DNA of 64,000 bases from Neobacillus niacini NBRC 15566. GTDB taxonomy: Bacteria; Bacillota; Bacilli; Bacillales; Cytobacillaceae. Positions 54,004 to 62,970 of this stretch are shown in pieces. The stretch spans positions 1 to 64,000 of the forward strand of contig NZ_BCVA01000021.1 of NCBI RefSeq assembly GCF_001591505.1, in the 5' to 3' direction. Position 1 is the first letter of the stretch. Each line of letters begins with the position of its first letter. Under the pieces are notes generated by a model that saw only the letters and a program-made list of their open reading frames with translations, did not search any database and was not told the origin of the DNA. Both the position numbers and the translations under genes were made by a program.

Positions 54004-55383
54004 ATGGTCAAGAGTACAAAAAGAAAGAAACCTAGCAAAACAAAACGGTTCCCTTACATCGAGGTTGAAGGTATAAAAAACCACTATCTTGATGCGGCTC
54101 TTTTGAGAACATGCGGTCCGGCTGCTTTAGAGCACTCGCTGTCCGATGAATTAAAGATCATTAAAAAAGCTGGAATTTCGGTACAAGACCTGAAACGAAA
54201 TACTTATAGTCAACGAGAGATAATTGAGAAAGTTTCTCAGAATCTGCTAGAGAATTATGATTTCTATAACTTTTTAGCAAATCAGTGGGATGAAATCCTG
54301 CACAACACTCTCGCAAAGCATTTTCATGATGTAGACTATACGAAGTTTACAGCAGCGGAATGGGACGAAGAAATCAGAAATTTGTATATGGATGAAATGC
54401 CTACCTATGGAGTCATTAACTTTCTTCGTTTTTATAAAAATGGAGAATTTAAAGATTTAATTAAACAATACTTTGAAGAAGAGGACTTTGTGGTGGATTT
54501 CTTCGAAGATACCGGTGTAAAGGTAGAAGACTTTGATATTGATTGGGACTCCATAGAAAATGATTATCCATTTGATCCCGATTTAGTGGATGACTTAAAT
54601 GATGACGAATTTACACCTGATTTATTTGACCAAAGCCCTCAAGATGCACTACTGGTAGCAGCAAAGCTAATCTTAGGTGTTTCTGAACGCATTGGTGATG
54701 TACAAGAAACAGAAGCACTCAGAGAGATGTACGAATTGGAAAAAGAAAAGACAGAAACTCTTCAAGCAAAAGTCGATAACCTAGCCCAAGAAGGGAAATC
54801 GAAGGATTCACAGGTGAAATCTCTTTTAAAAGAAAACCGAACCCATACGAAAACTATTTATACCCTTAACGACAAAATTGAGAATCTGCAAAAAGAAAAT
54901 GGGCGATTAGGCGGTTTGGTAGGTGATATCCGAAAAGAAAAAGAGGCATTTGAAAAGGCTAATAATACTTTGGAAAAGCGCATAGCCACTCTTGAAAAAA
55001 AAGCGGATTCTGTTGCTGAGAAAACCAAAAAAGAACTTGAAAAAGAACATGACACGAAAGTTCTTAAGATGCAAATGCACTTTGATGAAACTACAAATGA
55101 ATTGGAAAATCAGATTCATGAATTAAAAAGGTTGCTAGTGGAAGAACAAGCTAAAACCTCAACTTTATCGAGTAACCTTGAAGAAAAAGAACACCAATTA
55201 AAAACTGTGAAAAATGATTTACAGGTAGTAGAAAAAGAGCGTGATGTATTAGCGGAACAATTGAAAAACGCTCCAGCACCGAATGAAGTTGCCCCTGAAA
55301 ACGATGATGACTTGTTATTTGGTTTCGATGAAGAAGACCTTGAAGAATTTGTTGAATTCGATAACAAACCAACAAGAAACTAG
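54004..55383 (+). CDS. acidic coiled-coil protein, 459 aa
   Basis: Basic N-terminal tail (MVKSTKRKKPSKTKR), helical domain about 20-140, a strongly acidic stretch at about 160-215 (DFFEDTGVKVEDFDIDWD), a long coiled coil about 240-430 and an acidic end (DDDLLFGFDEEDLEEFVEF). No enzymatic motif. ATG 54004 with AGGAGATGG upstream, 16 bp after the HEAT gene. Last gene of the five-gene operon; the right direct repeat with its terminator follows at 55466. Acidic tail and coiled coil suggest an adaptor or Hsp70-docking protein; inference. Confidence 0.75.
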   Translation: MVKSTKRKKPSKTKRFPYIEVEGIKNHYLDAALLRTCGPAALEHSLSDELKIIKKAGISVQDLKRNTYSQREIIEKVSQNLLENYDFYNFLANQWDEILHNTLAKHFHDVDYTKFTAAEWDEEIRNLYMDEMPTYGVINFLRFYKNGEFKDLIKQYFEEEDFVVDFFEDTGVKVEDFDIDWDSIENDYPFDPDLVDDLNDDEFTPDLFDQSPQDALLVAAKLILGVSERIGDVQETEALREMYELEKEKTETLQAKVDNLAQEGKSKDSQVKSLLKENRTHTKTIYTLNDKIENLQKENGRLGGLVGDIRKEKEAFEKANNTLEKRIATLEKKADSVAEKTKKELEKEHDTKVLKMQMHFDETTNELENQIHELKRLLVEEQAKTSTLSSNLEEKEHQLKTVKNDLQVVEKERDVLAEQLKNAPAPNEVAPENDDDLLFGFDEEDLEEFVEFDNKPTRN

Positions 55384-55465
55384 ACTTATCTGTGGTGTGT
55401 TGGCTAAACTTCTCTAATGCTCTTTAATTGCAGATTAGGTATAGTTAAGATAGATTAAATCAAAT

Positions 55466-55543
55466 GATTTTAAAAACGCCAAAGCGCGGATTGACTTTGC
55501 AAAACACTTGTAGAGTTGATGTGCGCTTTTTTTATTTATTCAA
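55466..55543 (+). repeat. right direct repeat (78 bp) with terminator
   Basis: GATTTTAAAAACGCCAAAGC...GCGCTTTTTTTATTTATTCAA. Matches 46011-46086 along its length with a few substitutions and carries the same terminator form. It ends the MBL-Hsp70 operon and keeps the reading frame DFKNAKARIDFAKHL-stop. Confidence 0.85.
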
Positions 55544-55704
55544 TTATCACGAGGAGGAAACACCAAGATAAACACAGCATACAGGCCGTAGTAGTTGACC
55601 CTCAATTGTTAGCGGAGGAATATGTTGTTAATGAAATATTGGTAACGGGGTGGATAACTTCTCCCATTTTCCCAGCGATTGAAGTACAATCATATTATCT
55701 ATGA
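55516..55704 (+). CDS. possible small protein or gene tail, 62 codons
   Basis: The frame ends QAVVVDPQLLAEEYVVNEILVTGWI...AIEVQSYYL. A perfect GAGGAGG site at 55551-55557 has no ATG, GTG or TTG at proper spacing in this frame, and the frame's own ATG lies in the terminator. Probably a damaged or truncated gene. Confidence 0.25.
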   Translation: MMCAFFIYSIITRRKHQDKHSIQAVVVDPQLLAEEYVVNEILVTGWITSPIFPAIEVQSYYL

Positions 55705-55734
55705 AATTATTCCATCTTTTGGGAGGAATTGTAA

Positions 55735-56184
55735 ATGAAAGAAGTTACGAAAAGAATATATGTTTATGGTAATGAGGAGACACTTACCATTCGTATTAAT
55801 GTGAGCGAAAGAATATATACGGAAGATGAAATGGATTTTGAAGATATTGATTCAATTGAAACTCACGAATATAGTAAAGAAGCAATGTCTAGAGCGAAAG
55901 CTTTCTTTAAGAATGAATGGTTCAAGGATGTACATTACATCGTAGTACACCACGATTCTCCATCGAATAAACATTTCAGAGAGTTAACCAAGGATATCAT
56001 TCCGAGAGACCATCTAGGGGCTTGGTCTGTAAACTCTGGCGGAGGAGGCGTGACCTTTTTTCCAACTCCTTCTGGTTTTACCAAACTTAATGAGATGAGA
56101 ACATTTGGTCAGTTTGTGGACCGGCTAGAATGGTTGAATCAACAAGGGATTGAGTATCCAGAATGGAAAAAACAAAAACTTTAA
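55735..56184 (+). CDS. hypothetical 149-aa protein
   Basis: ATG 55735 with GGGAGGAAT upstream. Soluble alpha/beta-looking protein: RIYVYGNEETLTIRINVSERI, HYIVVHHDSPSNKHF, SVNSGGGGVTFFPTPSGF. No family recognised. A single-gene unit, ended by the terminator at 56217-56266, just right of the direct-repeat cassette. Confidence 0.6.
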   Translation: MKEVTKRIYVYGNEETLTIRINVSERIYTEDEMDFEDIDSIETHEYSKEAMSRAKAFFKNEWFKDVHYIVVHHDSPSNKHFRELTKDIIPRDHLGAWSVNSGGGGVTFFPTPSGFTKLNEMRTFGQFVDRLEWLNQQGIEYPEWKKQKL

Positions 56185-56491
56185 ACCTTCCAAAAAGTCG
56201 TAAACCGAACTAAATAGTTGGAAACCGTGTTCCCTTTATGAGTTATCTCGGTTTCCAACTTTATTTTTCTCGTTTAGAATTCTTGTTGATTCCATGTAAG
56301 AGCAGCATTTTTTCTGCGCTCTATTTTCTTCCTCAAGTAACCCTGTGTAGTTTTCAGCATAGTATGTCCTATTTTTTGCCTTATATATTGAAGGATTAGC
56401 CCTGTTATCAAGTGATTGGGAGGCGGAAATAATGCCTGAAAAAATCGGGTGTTATATCGCTTTCTTTGTGCTTTAAAAATGGCAAATTCGT
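56185..56491. other. intergenic stretch
   Basis: Contains the terminator at 56217-56266. The rest (56270-56491) shows no gene and leads into the broken recombinase on the other strand. Confidence 0.35.
56217..56266 (+). terminator. rho-independent terminator
   Basis: GTTGGAAACCG (56217-56227) pairs exactly with CGGTTTCCAAC (56249-56259), followed by TTTATTTTT. Confidence 0.75.
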
Positions 56492-56800
56492 TTAATTAAT
56501 AATATCCCTGACATAACGACTAAGGTAAGTGAAATCGTAAAATTGCTGTTTTTGACTAGGGATAAGAGGGGTTACATCAGTTTGGTCCAATTCAACCGGT
56601 AATCTCCTTCTTTTTCGAAGGACCTTCAAAGCATCTAAAACATATGGGAATATTACAACGTCTCGGTGTTTATCGTTTTTACCGACACTGGATAAAAAGT
56701 ATACTTCCATGGACTCATCATAAAACAGCTCTCCCCATCAGGCTTTCGCTACTTCTTGGATCCGCATTCCGCTAGTTGCTAACAAAAGGATTAAGGGGTT
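56492..56800 (-). pseudogene. broken tyrosine recombinase, catalytic-domain fragment
   Basis: Upstream of the 72-aa frame (56492-56710), the minus strand reads LLLATSGMRIQEVAKA, a stop, WGELFYDESMEVYFLSSVGK, then NDKHRDVVIFPYVLDALKVL. The first segment is the conserved TGMRIxE arginine region of tyrosine recombinases and the second the strand with the KNDKxR lysine region. The in-frame stop and the lack of both ends show it is dead. It lies about 950 bp from the right direct repeat of the MBL-Hsp70 cassette. Confidence 0.6.
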
Positions 56801-57315
56801 TTGATGCTGCGACAGTTGAAAAAGTGAAGGAGCTGTATCGGAAGCCAGGTCTGACATATAGAGAAGTTGCTGAGGAACTACAAGTGTCTCTATCGACTGC
56901 TCAAAAATTGATTAAAAAAGAAATCCCTTCGTTTACAGCCTTTTATTTAGGGAAAACGGTGTCGTTTGTAAGGAAAGAGGATTTAGAAGTGTTTAAGGAA
57001 CAATACAAAGTTGAACGAAAAACTCCAATCTACGATAAAGAGACCAATTCCTTTTTGTTTCAATCCTTTGTTCACTCTACAACTGGAGAATTAGCAAGGG
57101 TTACTGAAGTTTCAACTGACGGCGATGTTTTAGCCAAAACCGAAAGAGGTACGGATTTACCTTTAGAAACCCTTGTAAGTACAGGTTATCAGTCATCTGT
57201 TCAGTTGGAAGAAAAAACAGCCAATAACATGCGTGGGTATTGTGTATTCCGCTTTGTTAAGCCAAGTCATTTGCAATCACCAATATATGATGTGGTAGAG
57301 ATGTTTTCCAATTAA
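56776..57315 (+). CDS. HTH-containing hypothetical protein, 179 aa
   Basis: Residues about 8-45 form a helix-turn-helix (VEKVKELYRKPGLTYREVAEEL... STAQKLIKK), as in transposase/resolvase-type DNA-binding heads. The rest (beta-rich, TGELARVTEVSTDGDVLAKTERG) is not recognised. The start region borders the dead recombinase at 56800 and has AAAGGATTAAGGGG after the first codon, so the exact start is uncertain; TTG/ATG just downstream is possible. Confidence 0.5.
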   Translation: MLTKGLRGFDAATVEKVKELYRKPGLTYREVAEELQVSLSTAQKLIKKEIPSFTAFYLGKTVSFVRKEDLEVFKEQYKVERKTPIYDKETNSFLFQSFVHSTTGELARVTEVSTDGDVLAKTERGTDLPLETLVSTGYQSSVQLEEKTANNMRGYCVFRFVKPSHLQSPIYDVVEMFSN

Positions 57316-57329
57316 TCGGACCTAATAAC

Positions 57330-57628
57330 ATGAAGTTAAAAGTAGATGAAACAAGCATTGAGGTATCTGTAAAGCCAACCTTACTTCTACTGAATAAAGA
57401 AGAACATAAGTCAGCAATAGACCTTTTACACATAATTGCACTGAAGAGAAGGTAATCGTCCGCCATAAAGGTGTGACGCTGGATAGCGACTTAGAAACGA
57501 TTCATACTGTGATTCCGTCTGATATAAAAGAGGTTACTCAGGTTATTGAGCAAGAAGGGAACATGACCATTGAAGATTTTGTAAAGGTTGCTATTGAAAA
57601 AGAACTACGAAGTCGAGGTATGCTGTAA
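57330..57628 (+). pseudogene. about 95-aa gene broken by a frameshift
   Basis: From ATG 57330 the frame reads MKLKVDETSIEVSVKPTLLL...SAIDLLH and stops at 57455. The +1 frame continues as EEKVIVRHKGVTLDSDLETI... EDFVKVAIEKELRSRGML to the stop at 57628. Both parts look like coding sequence, so a one-base indel near 57435 is likely. Unknown function; 25 bp before the HNH gene. Confidence 0.45.
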
Positions 57629-57653
57629 AGCTGAAAATAGGGGTGTAAGGAAG

Positions 57654-59831
57654 ATGGATTCGTTTATTAAACAAAAGCTTTTAAATATATATCCTGATAA
57701 AGTAGTCGTTTCACTTCACGATAAGAGTTCATCTCTTTACGCTCTAGTAAATGGAAAGGCAAGGGAAAAAGGGCTGTCTGTGAAGGACTATCTCGTATCG
57801 CTTGGATTTGAACAAAGACGGAGACAAGCTTCAAAGTCGCCTGAGAAGGTAAAGTTGCGTAATGAAAAATTACTAAGTAAGATAGAGAGTTTATTAGTGG
57901 AACAATTTCCTGACAAAGTGATCGTTCGACTGTCGGATATTTCAATTGAAACGAACAACTTATTACTGAAGTTCTGTCGAGAAGAGGACATTAAACGTTC
58001 AGATTTGGTTGCACGAATAGGTTTTACGGTAGGAACCCAAGGTGGCAGATATGACATAGCTGCGATGAAGAGACTACATGATGAGTTTTCTTGCAATCAA
58101 GCGACTATGGCAAGATGGCTTGGTGTCACTAGAGAAGCCATAAGGAAGAAGGTGACGAACAACACCCGTTCAACAGCAAACTGGATTGTGGAAGATTTGG
58201 ATGAAGAAGGGTATCGCTTGTTTTTTGACTTACTGGAACAAAGGGAATTCACCTACGAAGATGATTCCTCTGTGTTCTATATTTTTAATGATATGAATGA
58301 TAAAGTGGCCATTTTTTATAAACGTGACGATGTTATTAAAGTTTTATTTGATATGCCTGAGAAAATTAATGAAGCGTTATCTTCAAAGGGGTACAATCAA
58401 TATACTAAAGAGGAATTACAGCTTATTGAGGCGTTAAAAGAGCATCTTGTTTATGAAAATTATACGAGAGTAAAAGACAACGATTTGCAAAGTAAAATTC
58501 GGAGTGTTGCTTCAAGACGTGATATGTCTGTGGCTGAATTTACGGAGTTTTTAGGGTATCGTCGTCTGCACCCAAATAAAATAACTAAAACAGAGTTAAA
58601 AGAGACACTAAAAAAGTACGTTGTAGAGGGGAATATGGTCCATATTCCTTGTGATGACCCGCTTCACTATAACATGGCTAATCGTGCAAGTCGTTCTGGT
58701 TATCCCTCGTTAGAGGCATTTGTAAGAAGTTTTGGCTTTGATTATACCTCTTACTATAAAGAGTATATGTATCAACGAAACCTCGATGGGTTTAAGCAGG
58801 AAATGAAGAAATATCTTGTGAATGGCAACTCGGTTTATATCAAGTCATATGACCCACTCTATGTTCGTTTATATACATTCGCTTTTAAACGAGGCCTCAA
58901 AATTGATGAAGTTATCGGGGACTTAGGTTTCAACCGTTTGTTACCACATCAATTACCTGGAGGATTTATTCCGTATGATTGGCGTAAGGATTTCAAGGTA
59001 AATGTGGGAGAGGAAACGGAAGAGAAATATATTGAGATATTGAAACAGTATGTTATCGAAGAGGGTTCTAATAAGGTTTATATCCATACGGAAGATCCAC
59101 TTTATTCTCGCCTTTATGACTTATCAGTAAAAAAGAATATGTCTTTAAATGAATTGCTGCAAAATTGGGGTTATGAACGATATTATCGTCCTCAATTGGA
59201 TCCCTCTTTAGCACCTTATGATTGGCGGAAGGATATGGAGCAGGATGACAATGATGATGAATCTGCTGATACTCCTATGGATCGAGAGGATCGATTAGAA
59301 AAACTGAAAAACATCCAAACCATGTTAGAAGTAGCTGAAGTTACAGAGTTACGAATTAAGAGAAGTCGGACTCTAGCCAACGAATTGAAGTTACTTTATG
59401 GTCATAAATGCCAAGCTTGTGATTATGAGGGGAATCACATCCCTTTAATTGATATGGGGAACGGGAAATTTTATACTGAGGTTCATCATATTAGAAAAAT
59501 CTCAGAATGGTTGGAGATGACCGAGGAAGAAGATAACCTAGATTCATATTTAAACGTCACTTGTCTTTGTGCCCACCATCATAAGGTAGTTCACTATGCA
59601 GACGGTGGTTATGAAGAGCTTTGCTACGATCAAGAGAATGGCTTGCACTTCCGTTCGAAAAACGGAGCAGTTTTAAAAGTCGTTACAAACTACCATCTGC
59701 AAGTAGAAGGGATGACCGAAACCCTTGAAGTTCCTGATGAAATCCTTGTGCTCGAAGAAGAGTTAGAGGATTGGGGAGAGGAAATGTACGAAGCTTGGGC
59801 GGAGACTAATAAACCTACCTTAATAAAATAG
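57654..59831 (+). CDS. repeat-module protein with C-terminal HNH nuclease, 725 aa
   Basis: ATG 57654 with AAGGAAG upstream. At least five modules of about 45-75 residues share a pattern of (D/E)P-L-Y-x-R-L-Y ... K-R-G-(M/L)-S/K-x-(D/N)-E-x-(L/I)-x-x-x-G-(F/Y): YIKSYDPLYVRLYTFAFKRG, YIHTEDPLYSRLYDLSVKKN, IPCDDPLHYNMANRASRSG and two N-terminal ones starting PDKVVVSL / PDKVIVRL. An HTH-like segment lies at about 140-175. The C-terminal HNH has CQACDYEG...YTEVHHIRKISEW...LNVTCLCAHHHKVVH (about 600-660). This fits a nuclease with repeated recognition modules. Confidence 0.78.
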   Translation: MDSFIKQKLLNIYPDKVVVSLHDKSSSLYALVNGKAREKGLSVKDYLVSLGFEQRRRQASKSPEKVKLRNEKLLSKIESLLVEQFPDKVIVRLSDISIETNNLLLKFCREEDIKRSDLVARIGFTVGTQGGRYDIAAMKRLHDEFSCNQATMARWLGVTREAIRKKVTNNTRSTANWIVEDLDEEGYRLFFDLLEQREFTYEDDSSVFYIFNDMNDKVAIFYKRDDVIKVLFDMPEKINEALSSKGYNQYTKEELQLIEALKEHLVYENYTRVKDNDLQSKIRSVASRRDMSVAEFTEFLGYRRLHPNKITKTELKETLKKYVVEGNMVHIPCDDPLHYNMANRASRSGYPSLEAFVRSFGFDYTSYYKEYMYQRNLDGFKQEMKKYLVNGNSVYIKSYDPLYVRLYTFAFKRGLKIDEVIGDLGFNRLLPHQLPGGFIPYDWRKDFKVNVGEETEEKYIEILKQYVIEEGSNKVYIHTEDPLYSRLYDLSVKKNMSLNELLQNWGYERYYRPQLDPSLAPYDWRKDMEQDDNDDESADTPMDREDRLEKLKNIQTMLEVAEVTELRIKRSRTLANELKLLYGHKCQACDYEGNHIPLIDMGNGKFYTEVHHIRKISEWLEMTEEEDNLDSYLNVTCLCAHHHKVVHYADGGYEELCYDQENGLHFRSKNGAVLKVVTNYHLQVEGMTETLEVPDEILVLEEELEDWGEEMYEAWAETNKPTLIK

Positions 59832-59929
59832 CAACAGAAAGGAGGAGCTGTCGAGTTTCTATCACCTATGCTACTACAAAAGAGCGACACTCCCTTTAAT
59901 TGAATTTTAAAGATAATATAGAAAAGGTT

Positions 59930-60371
59930 ATGAAGAAGATACCCTTAGCATAATACAAAAACTAAAAAAGTTAGCTTCAGATGGCATTGATAACTACTTA
60001 AAACTCTGTTCAATTTTGGTTGCAATCTTCCGCCTATGACATTGATTGCGAGGAGAAAAAATCTGCCTTAAAACAAATGTTTGAGAATTCAAAAGTAGCC
60101 ATGCATGACCAGTGAAGAGGCCCAGAGAGAGCTTCTTGATATATTTATACTTACAGCTATACTTTGCGCAAAGATAAGAAAACTGTCGAATTCTCGTATC
60201 AGAAAAGACCGTGATATACCTGGAGCATACATAGAGGGAAGAGAAGTAATAGAGAAACTAAGTACTCCGGAAATTCTGGATAGTGTTAATAGGATACTGG
60301 AAAATAATCCGTCCTTGCTTGAAGAGAAGTCAGCCTCGCTTGTTGATATTTTGGGCGTAACCTACTTATAA
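59930..60371 (+). pseudogene. decayed gene, C-terminal 88 codons still open
   Basis: The frame 60105-60371 (EEAQRELLDIFILTAILCAK... LLEEKSASLVDILGV) looks coding but has no ribosome site. Upstream, another frame gives DIDCEEKKSALKQMFENSKVA and a third KLASDGIDNYL, apparently earlier parts of the same helical protein. At least two frameshifts. Family unknown. Confidence 0.45.
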
Positions 60372-60698
60372 ACGGTCAATACATGCCTATTGAGAACAAC
60401 AAATTTAAAGAAGCTCTTGCCTCAACATTTTGAAAAGAATATAAAAGGGAGTGTGAGGTACCGGTACTTCAAAATGGAGATGAATTTGAAGGGAAGAATC
60501 ATGTTGATTATCATTTTTAAATCAAACGAAATTAACAAAATTTAAGAAAGATATAAAAAGAGAGTTCAAATCATTAAACTCTACACTCCCTGCTACTCAA
60601 TACACAATTAATTATGGAAATGATTAAGAATCATTGGAAGACATTATAGCAATAACAAATGAAAGTGATACACAGTGACTTTAAATGGAGGTGGAATA
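60372..60698 (+). other. decayed coding-like stretch
   Basis: Short open pieces (for example NGDEFEGKNHVDYHF) separated by stops. No intact gene. The ribosome site GGAGGTGG of the next gene lies near 60687. Confidence 0.35.
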
Positions 60699-61175
60699 AT
60701 GAAAAACAAATTTGATAATGTTGTAATTTCATTTGAAGATATATATGAAGGTTTACCCAAGCTACTAGATGAATTGATTAGTGCGCCAAAGTATGAAATA
60801 AAAAGCTTAACAGAGGGTACTATTAAGAAAGTTTTTGGAGAAGACAGCTTACCAATTGAAGGTGTTTTTCTTATTAGCGACCATACCAACAATAAAGTAC
60901 TCTATGTTGGTCGTTCTAGAAATTTAGCCACGCGAATAGGTGTGGATTTACGAGCATTAACTAGAGAGCAAGCAACCATCTCATACAAACTAACTACATT
61001 AAAGGATGAGTATCCTAACCTAATCACAATAAGAGATGCTAGAGAGTATATGTATAAACACTATTCAGTGCAAATGATTAAGGTGCCTGATGAAAATGAA
61101 CGCGCGATTTTTCAAATATATGCAGCAATCAAGTTGGGTACAATAAATGTGTTTAATAGTTTTAGAGAAACTTAA
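60699..61175 (+). CDS. GIY-YIG-like nuclease, 158 aa
   Basis: ATG 60699 after GGAGGTGG. The pattern GVFLISDHTNNKVLYVGRSRNLATRI (about 61-86) matches the GIY...YVG-x-S-x-x-L-x-x-R core of GIY-YIG endonucleases, with GVF for GIY. The C-terminus has ENERAIFQIYAAIKLGTIN, placing a glutamate and Asn at the later catalytic positions. A 60-residue N-terminal extension is unassigned. The PD-(D/E)XK-like gene follows 50 bp downstream. Confidence 0.7.
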   Translation: MKNKFDNVVISFEDIYEGLPKLLDELISAPKYEIKSLTEGTIKKVFGEDSLPIEGVFLISDHTNNKVLYVGRSRNLATRIGVDLRALTREQATISYKLTTLKDEYPNLITIRDAREYMYKHYSVQMIKVPDENERAIFQIYAAIKLGTINVFNSFRET

Positions 61176-61225
61176 TAAATTTCCAGTTCAACCTAAATAG
61201 CAGGAGAGAGGTAGTAAAAATAGGC

Positions 61226-61822
61226 ATGAATTATAATAAGGAAGCTGAATTGAAAAATCGCTTTAACCAGTTCATCATGTCAAAAGTAACTGGTGAGAAT
61301 AAAGACTATTATTCAAAGTTAACAATAGAAGATTTTGTAGATATTAAAAACACATTGAGCGATATTAACAATATAATTACATATAAGACTACAATTAGTT
61401 TTATGGATTGGTTAAGAGATCACTTTTCGTATGTAAATGAGAATTATGAGATTTATTTGGAGGATCTTTTAAAAGTAAAGCCGAGTGTTAATGGCTACGA
61501 TATTATGGTTACTGGAAAGGTTAATATAGTTGCCGAAATTAAATGTAATAAACCTATTAATAATGGGTTTAAGTTTGGGTCTGCACAAAAGAACGGTATT
61601 ATTAAGGATATTCAGGGTTTACTAGAGGGAAAAACAAAAGTGAACTTTAACCCGATTCATGCTTACAAGTTCCTAGTTATGTATGATTTTGGAGAACATA
61701 CCTTAAAAGCCACGGAACACTTGATCAAGAACATCCCTCTAGATTATAGAGGGAAAATTGAGGTATATAATGACCAAACTCAATTGCAGAAGGATAAGGT
61801 ATATGTGGTTTTTATTAAGTGA
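61226..61822 (+). CDS. PD-(D/E)XK-like protein, 198 aa
   Basis: Helical N-terminal half, then VNGYDIMVTGKVNIVAEIKCNKPI (about 88-111). D followed 12 residues later by E-x-K is the core of PD-(D/E)XK restriction-type nucleases. A following Gln/Lys-rich helix (SAQKNGIIKDIQGLLEGK) and a late strand (AYKFLVMYDF) agree with the fold. The ribosome site is weak (GGAGAGAGG about 17 nt upstream). It forms a likely two-gene unit with the GIY-YIG gene. Confidence 0.6.
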   Translation: MNYNKEAELKNRFNQFIMSKVTGENKDYYSKLTIEDFVDIKNTLSDINNIITYKTTISFMDWLRDHFSYVNENYEIYLEDLLKVKPSVNGYDIMVTGKVNIVAEIKCNKPINNGFKFGSAQKNGIIKDIQGLLEGKTKVNFNPIHAYKFLVMYDFGEHTLKATEHLIKNIPLDYRGKIEVYNDQTQLQKDKVYVVFIK

Positions 61823-62721
61823 GTTATGTAAAACTAAAACTTGATATAAAAGGCGATTCTCGTAAATGTATGAGGATCATCTTTTATTTGTAGGAGAAAT
61901 AGGACCTAAGCCATCTAGAGTATTGGTAAGAATCACATTTTATTACAAAAGAATTACCAATTAAAAAGAATTAAGAGCCAAACGGAATTAAAGAGTGGTC
62001 AAGCGAAGTAACAGAGGGGCGATAATTGACATACATATCAATATACACAAGGAAATGATAATTTAATTAATTGTTTAAGTCTATTCTTAATAGTTAACGT
62101 TTTGAAATCAATCTTTTTAATTATAGGTAAATTATATTAATTAAATTTATTATCAAACTGGGCTAAAAGTTATTTCAAAAGCTTATTTTCTAGAAATTTC
62201 TTATATGTATGAATAATGGTTTCTTGTTTTTGGAGGTATCGAGCAAATCTTTTATTTGTCTTTAATATAGTATGTAGAACACTGAAATGCTCTTGCTACT
62301 TCCGAATCGTAAATAGGGCTTTCATAGATTCAAATGAAGACCTAAATGAACTATGAGTATAAAAGGAGAAAAGGTGACCATAGCATCCAATTTCCCTCCA
62401 CTACTAAACTAATCAATATGGTCAATCCTTTTGTTATGGAAAAGCAGGTCCAATCGAAAGTGTAATTTTTTATAATAGTAGTGAGGAGTACCTTGATGTA
62501 CCCAAATCTATCCTAAATAAATAGGATGAATTATATTTCTCTATTTAACAAAAACTGTTGCTTGAAATACATAATGGAATAAGATTCGGTTGGTCCGTGG
62601 TTGTTACTATACTATATTCAATATGAAATTTATAAAACTAGACCCCTTGATGTTATAATATGGTAGATTGATATCAAATCAAATCAAATCAAATCAATGT
62701 TACTATGGAGGTATGTATCAA
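61823..62721 (+). other. long non-coding or decayed stretch
   Basis: A terminator-like hairpin at about 61850-61886 (AAAAG-GAT-CTC with GAG-ATC-CTTTT). Then AT-rich DNA without genes. 62413-62524 is open and ends YGKAGPIESVIFYNSSEEYL...-stop, probably a gene tail. At 62654 TATAAT precedes a pentanucleotide repeat (62673-62697). Confidence 0.4.
62673..62697 (+). repeat. ATCAA pentanucleotide repeat, five units
   Basis: Five exact ATCAA units between a TATAAT box (62654-62659) and the GGAGG site (62707-62711) of the next gene. Unit gain or loss would alter the leader of that transcript. Confidence 0.75.
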
Positions 62722-62955
62722 ATGGGCTTTAAAAATTTTACACCTAACATTACTGTTACAATTACTGGTAATGGGAATTTAACAAACACTGAAATTGATT
62801 GTGTAAAACAAAAAGCAGAAAAACTTGAAAACGAGTATAACATCAAGGCTCCCGAGCAAGCTATAGCTAATGACCCTGAAGTATTAGAGATTATTAATAA
62901 ACTAGATGGGATGAAATTAGTCTTAGAATGTTTGGGATATTCACTTAATTATTAA
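62722..62955 (+). CDS. hypothetical 77-aa protein
   Basis: ATG 62722 chosen, 10 bp after GGAGG; the ATG at 62713 is too close. Product MGFKNFTPNITVTITGNGNL, then a helical acidic half (EIDCVKQKAEKLENEYNI). Unrecognised. A terminator follows at 62971. Confidence 0.55.
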   Translation: MGFKNFTPNITVTITGNGNLTNTEIDCVKQKAEKLENEYNIKAPEQAIANDPEVLEIINKLDGMKLVLECLGYSLNY

Positions 62956-62970
62956 ATATTCATCTATTTA

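Noticed and set aside
54858..55375. Several Ser/Phe-rich minus-strand ORFs
   Set aside because: Antisense shadows of the Lys/Glu-rich coiled-coil gene; no ribosome sites.
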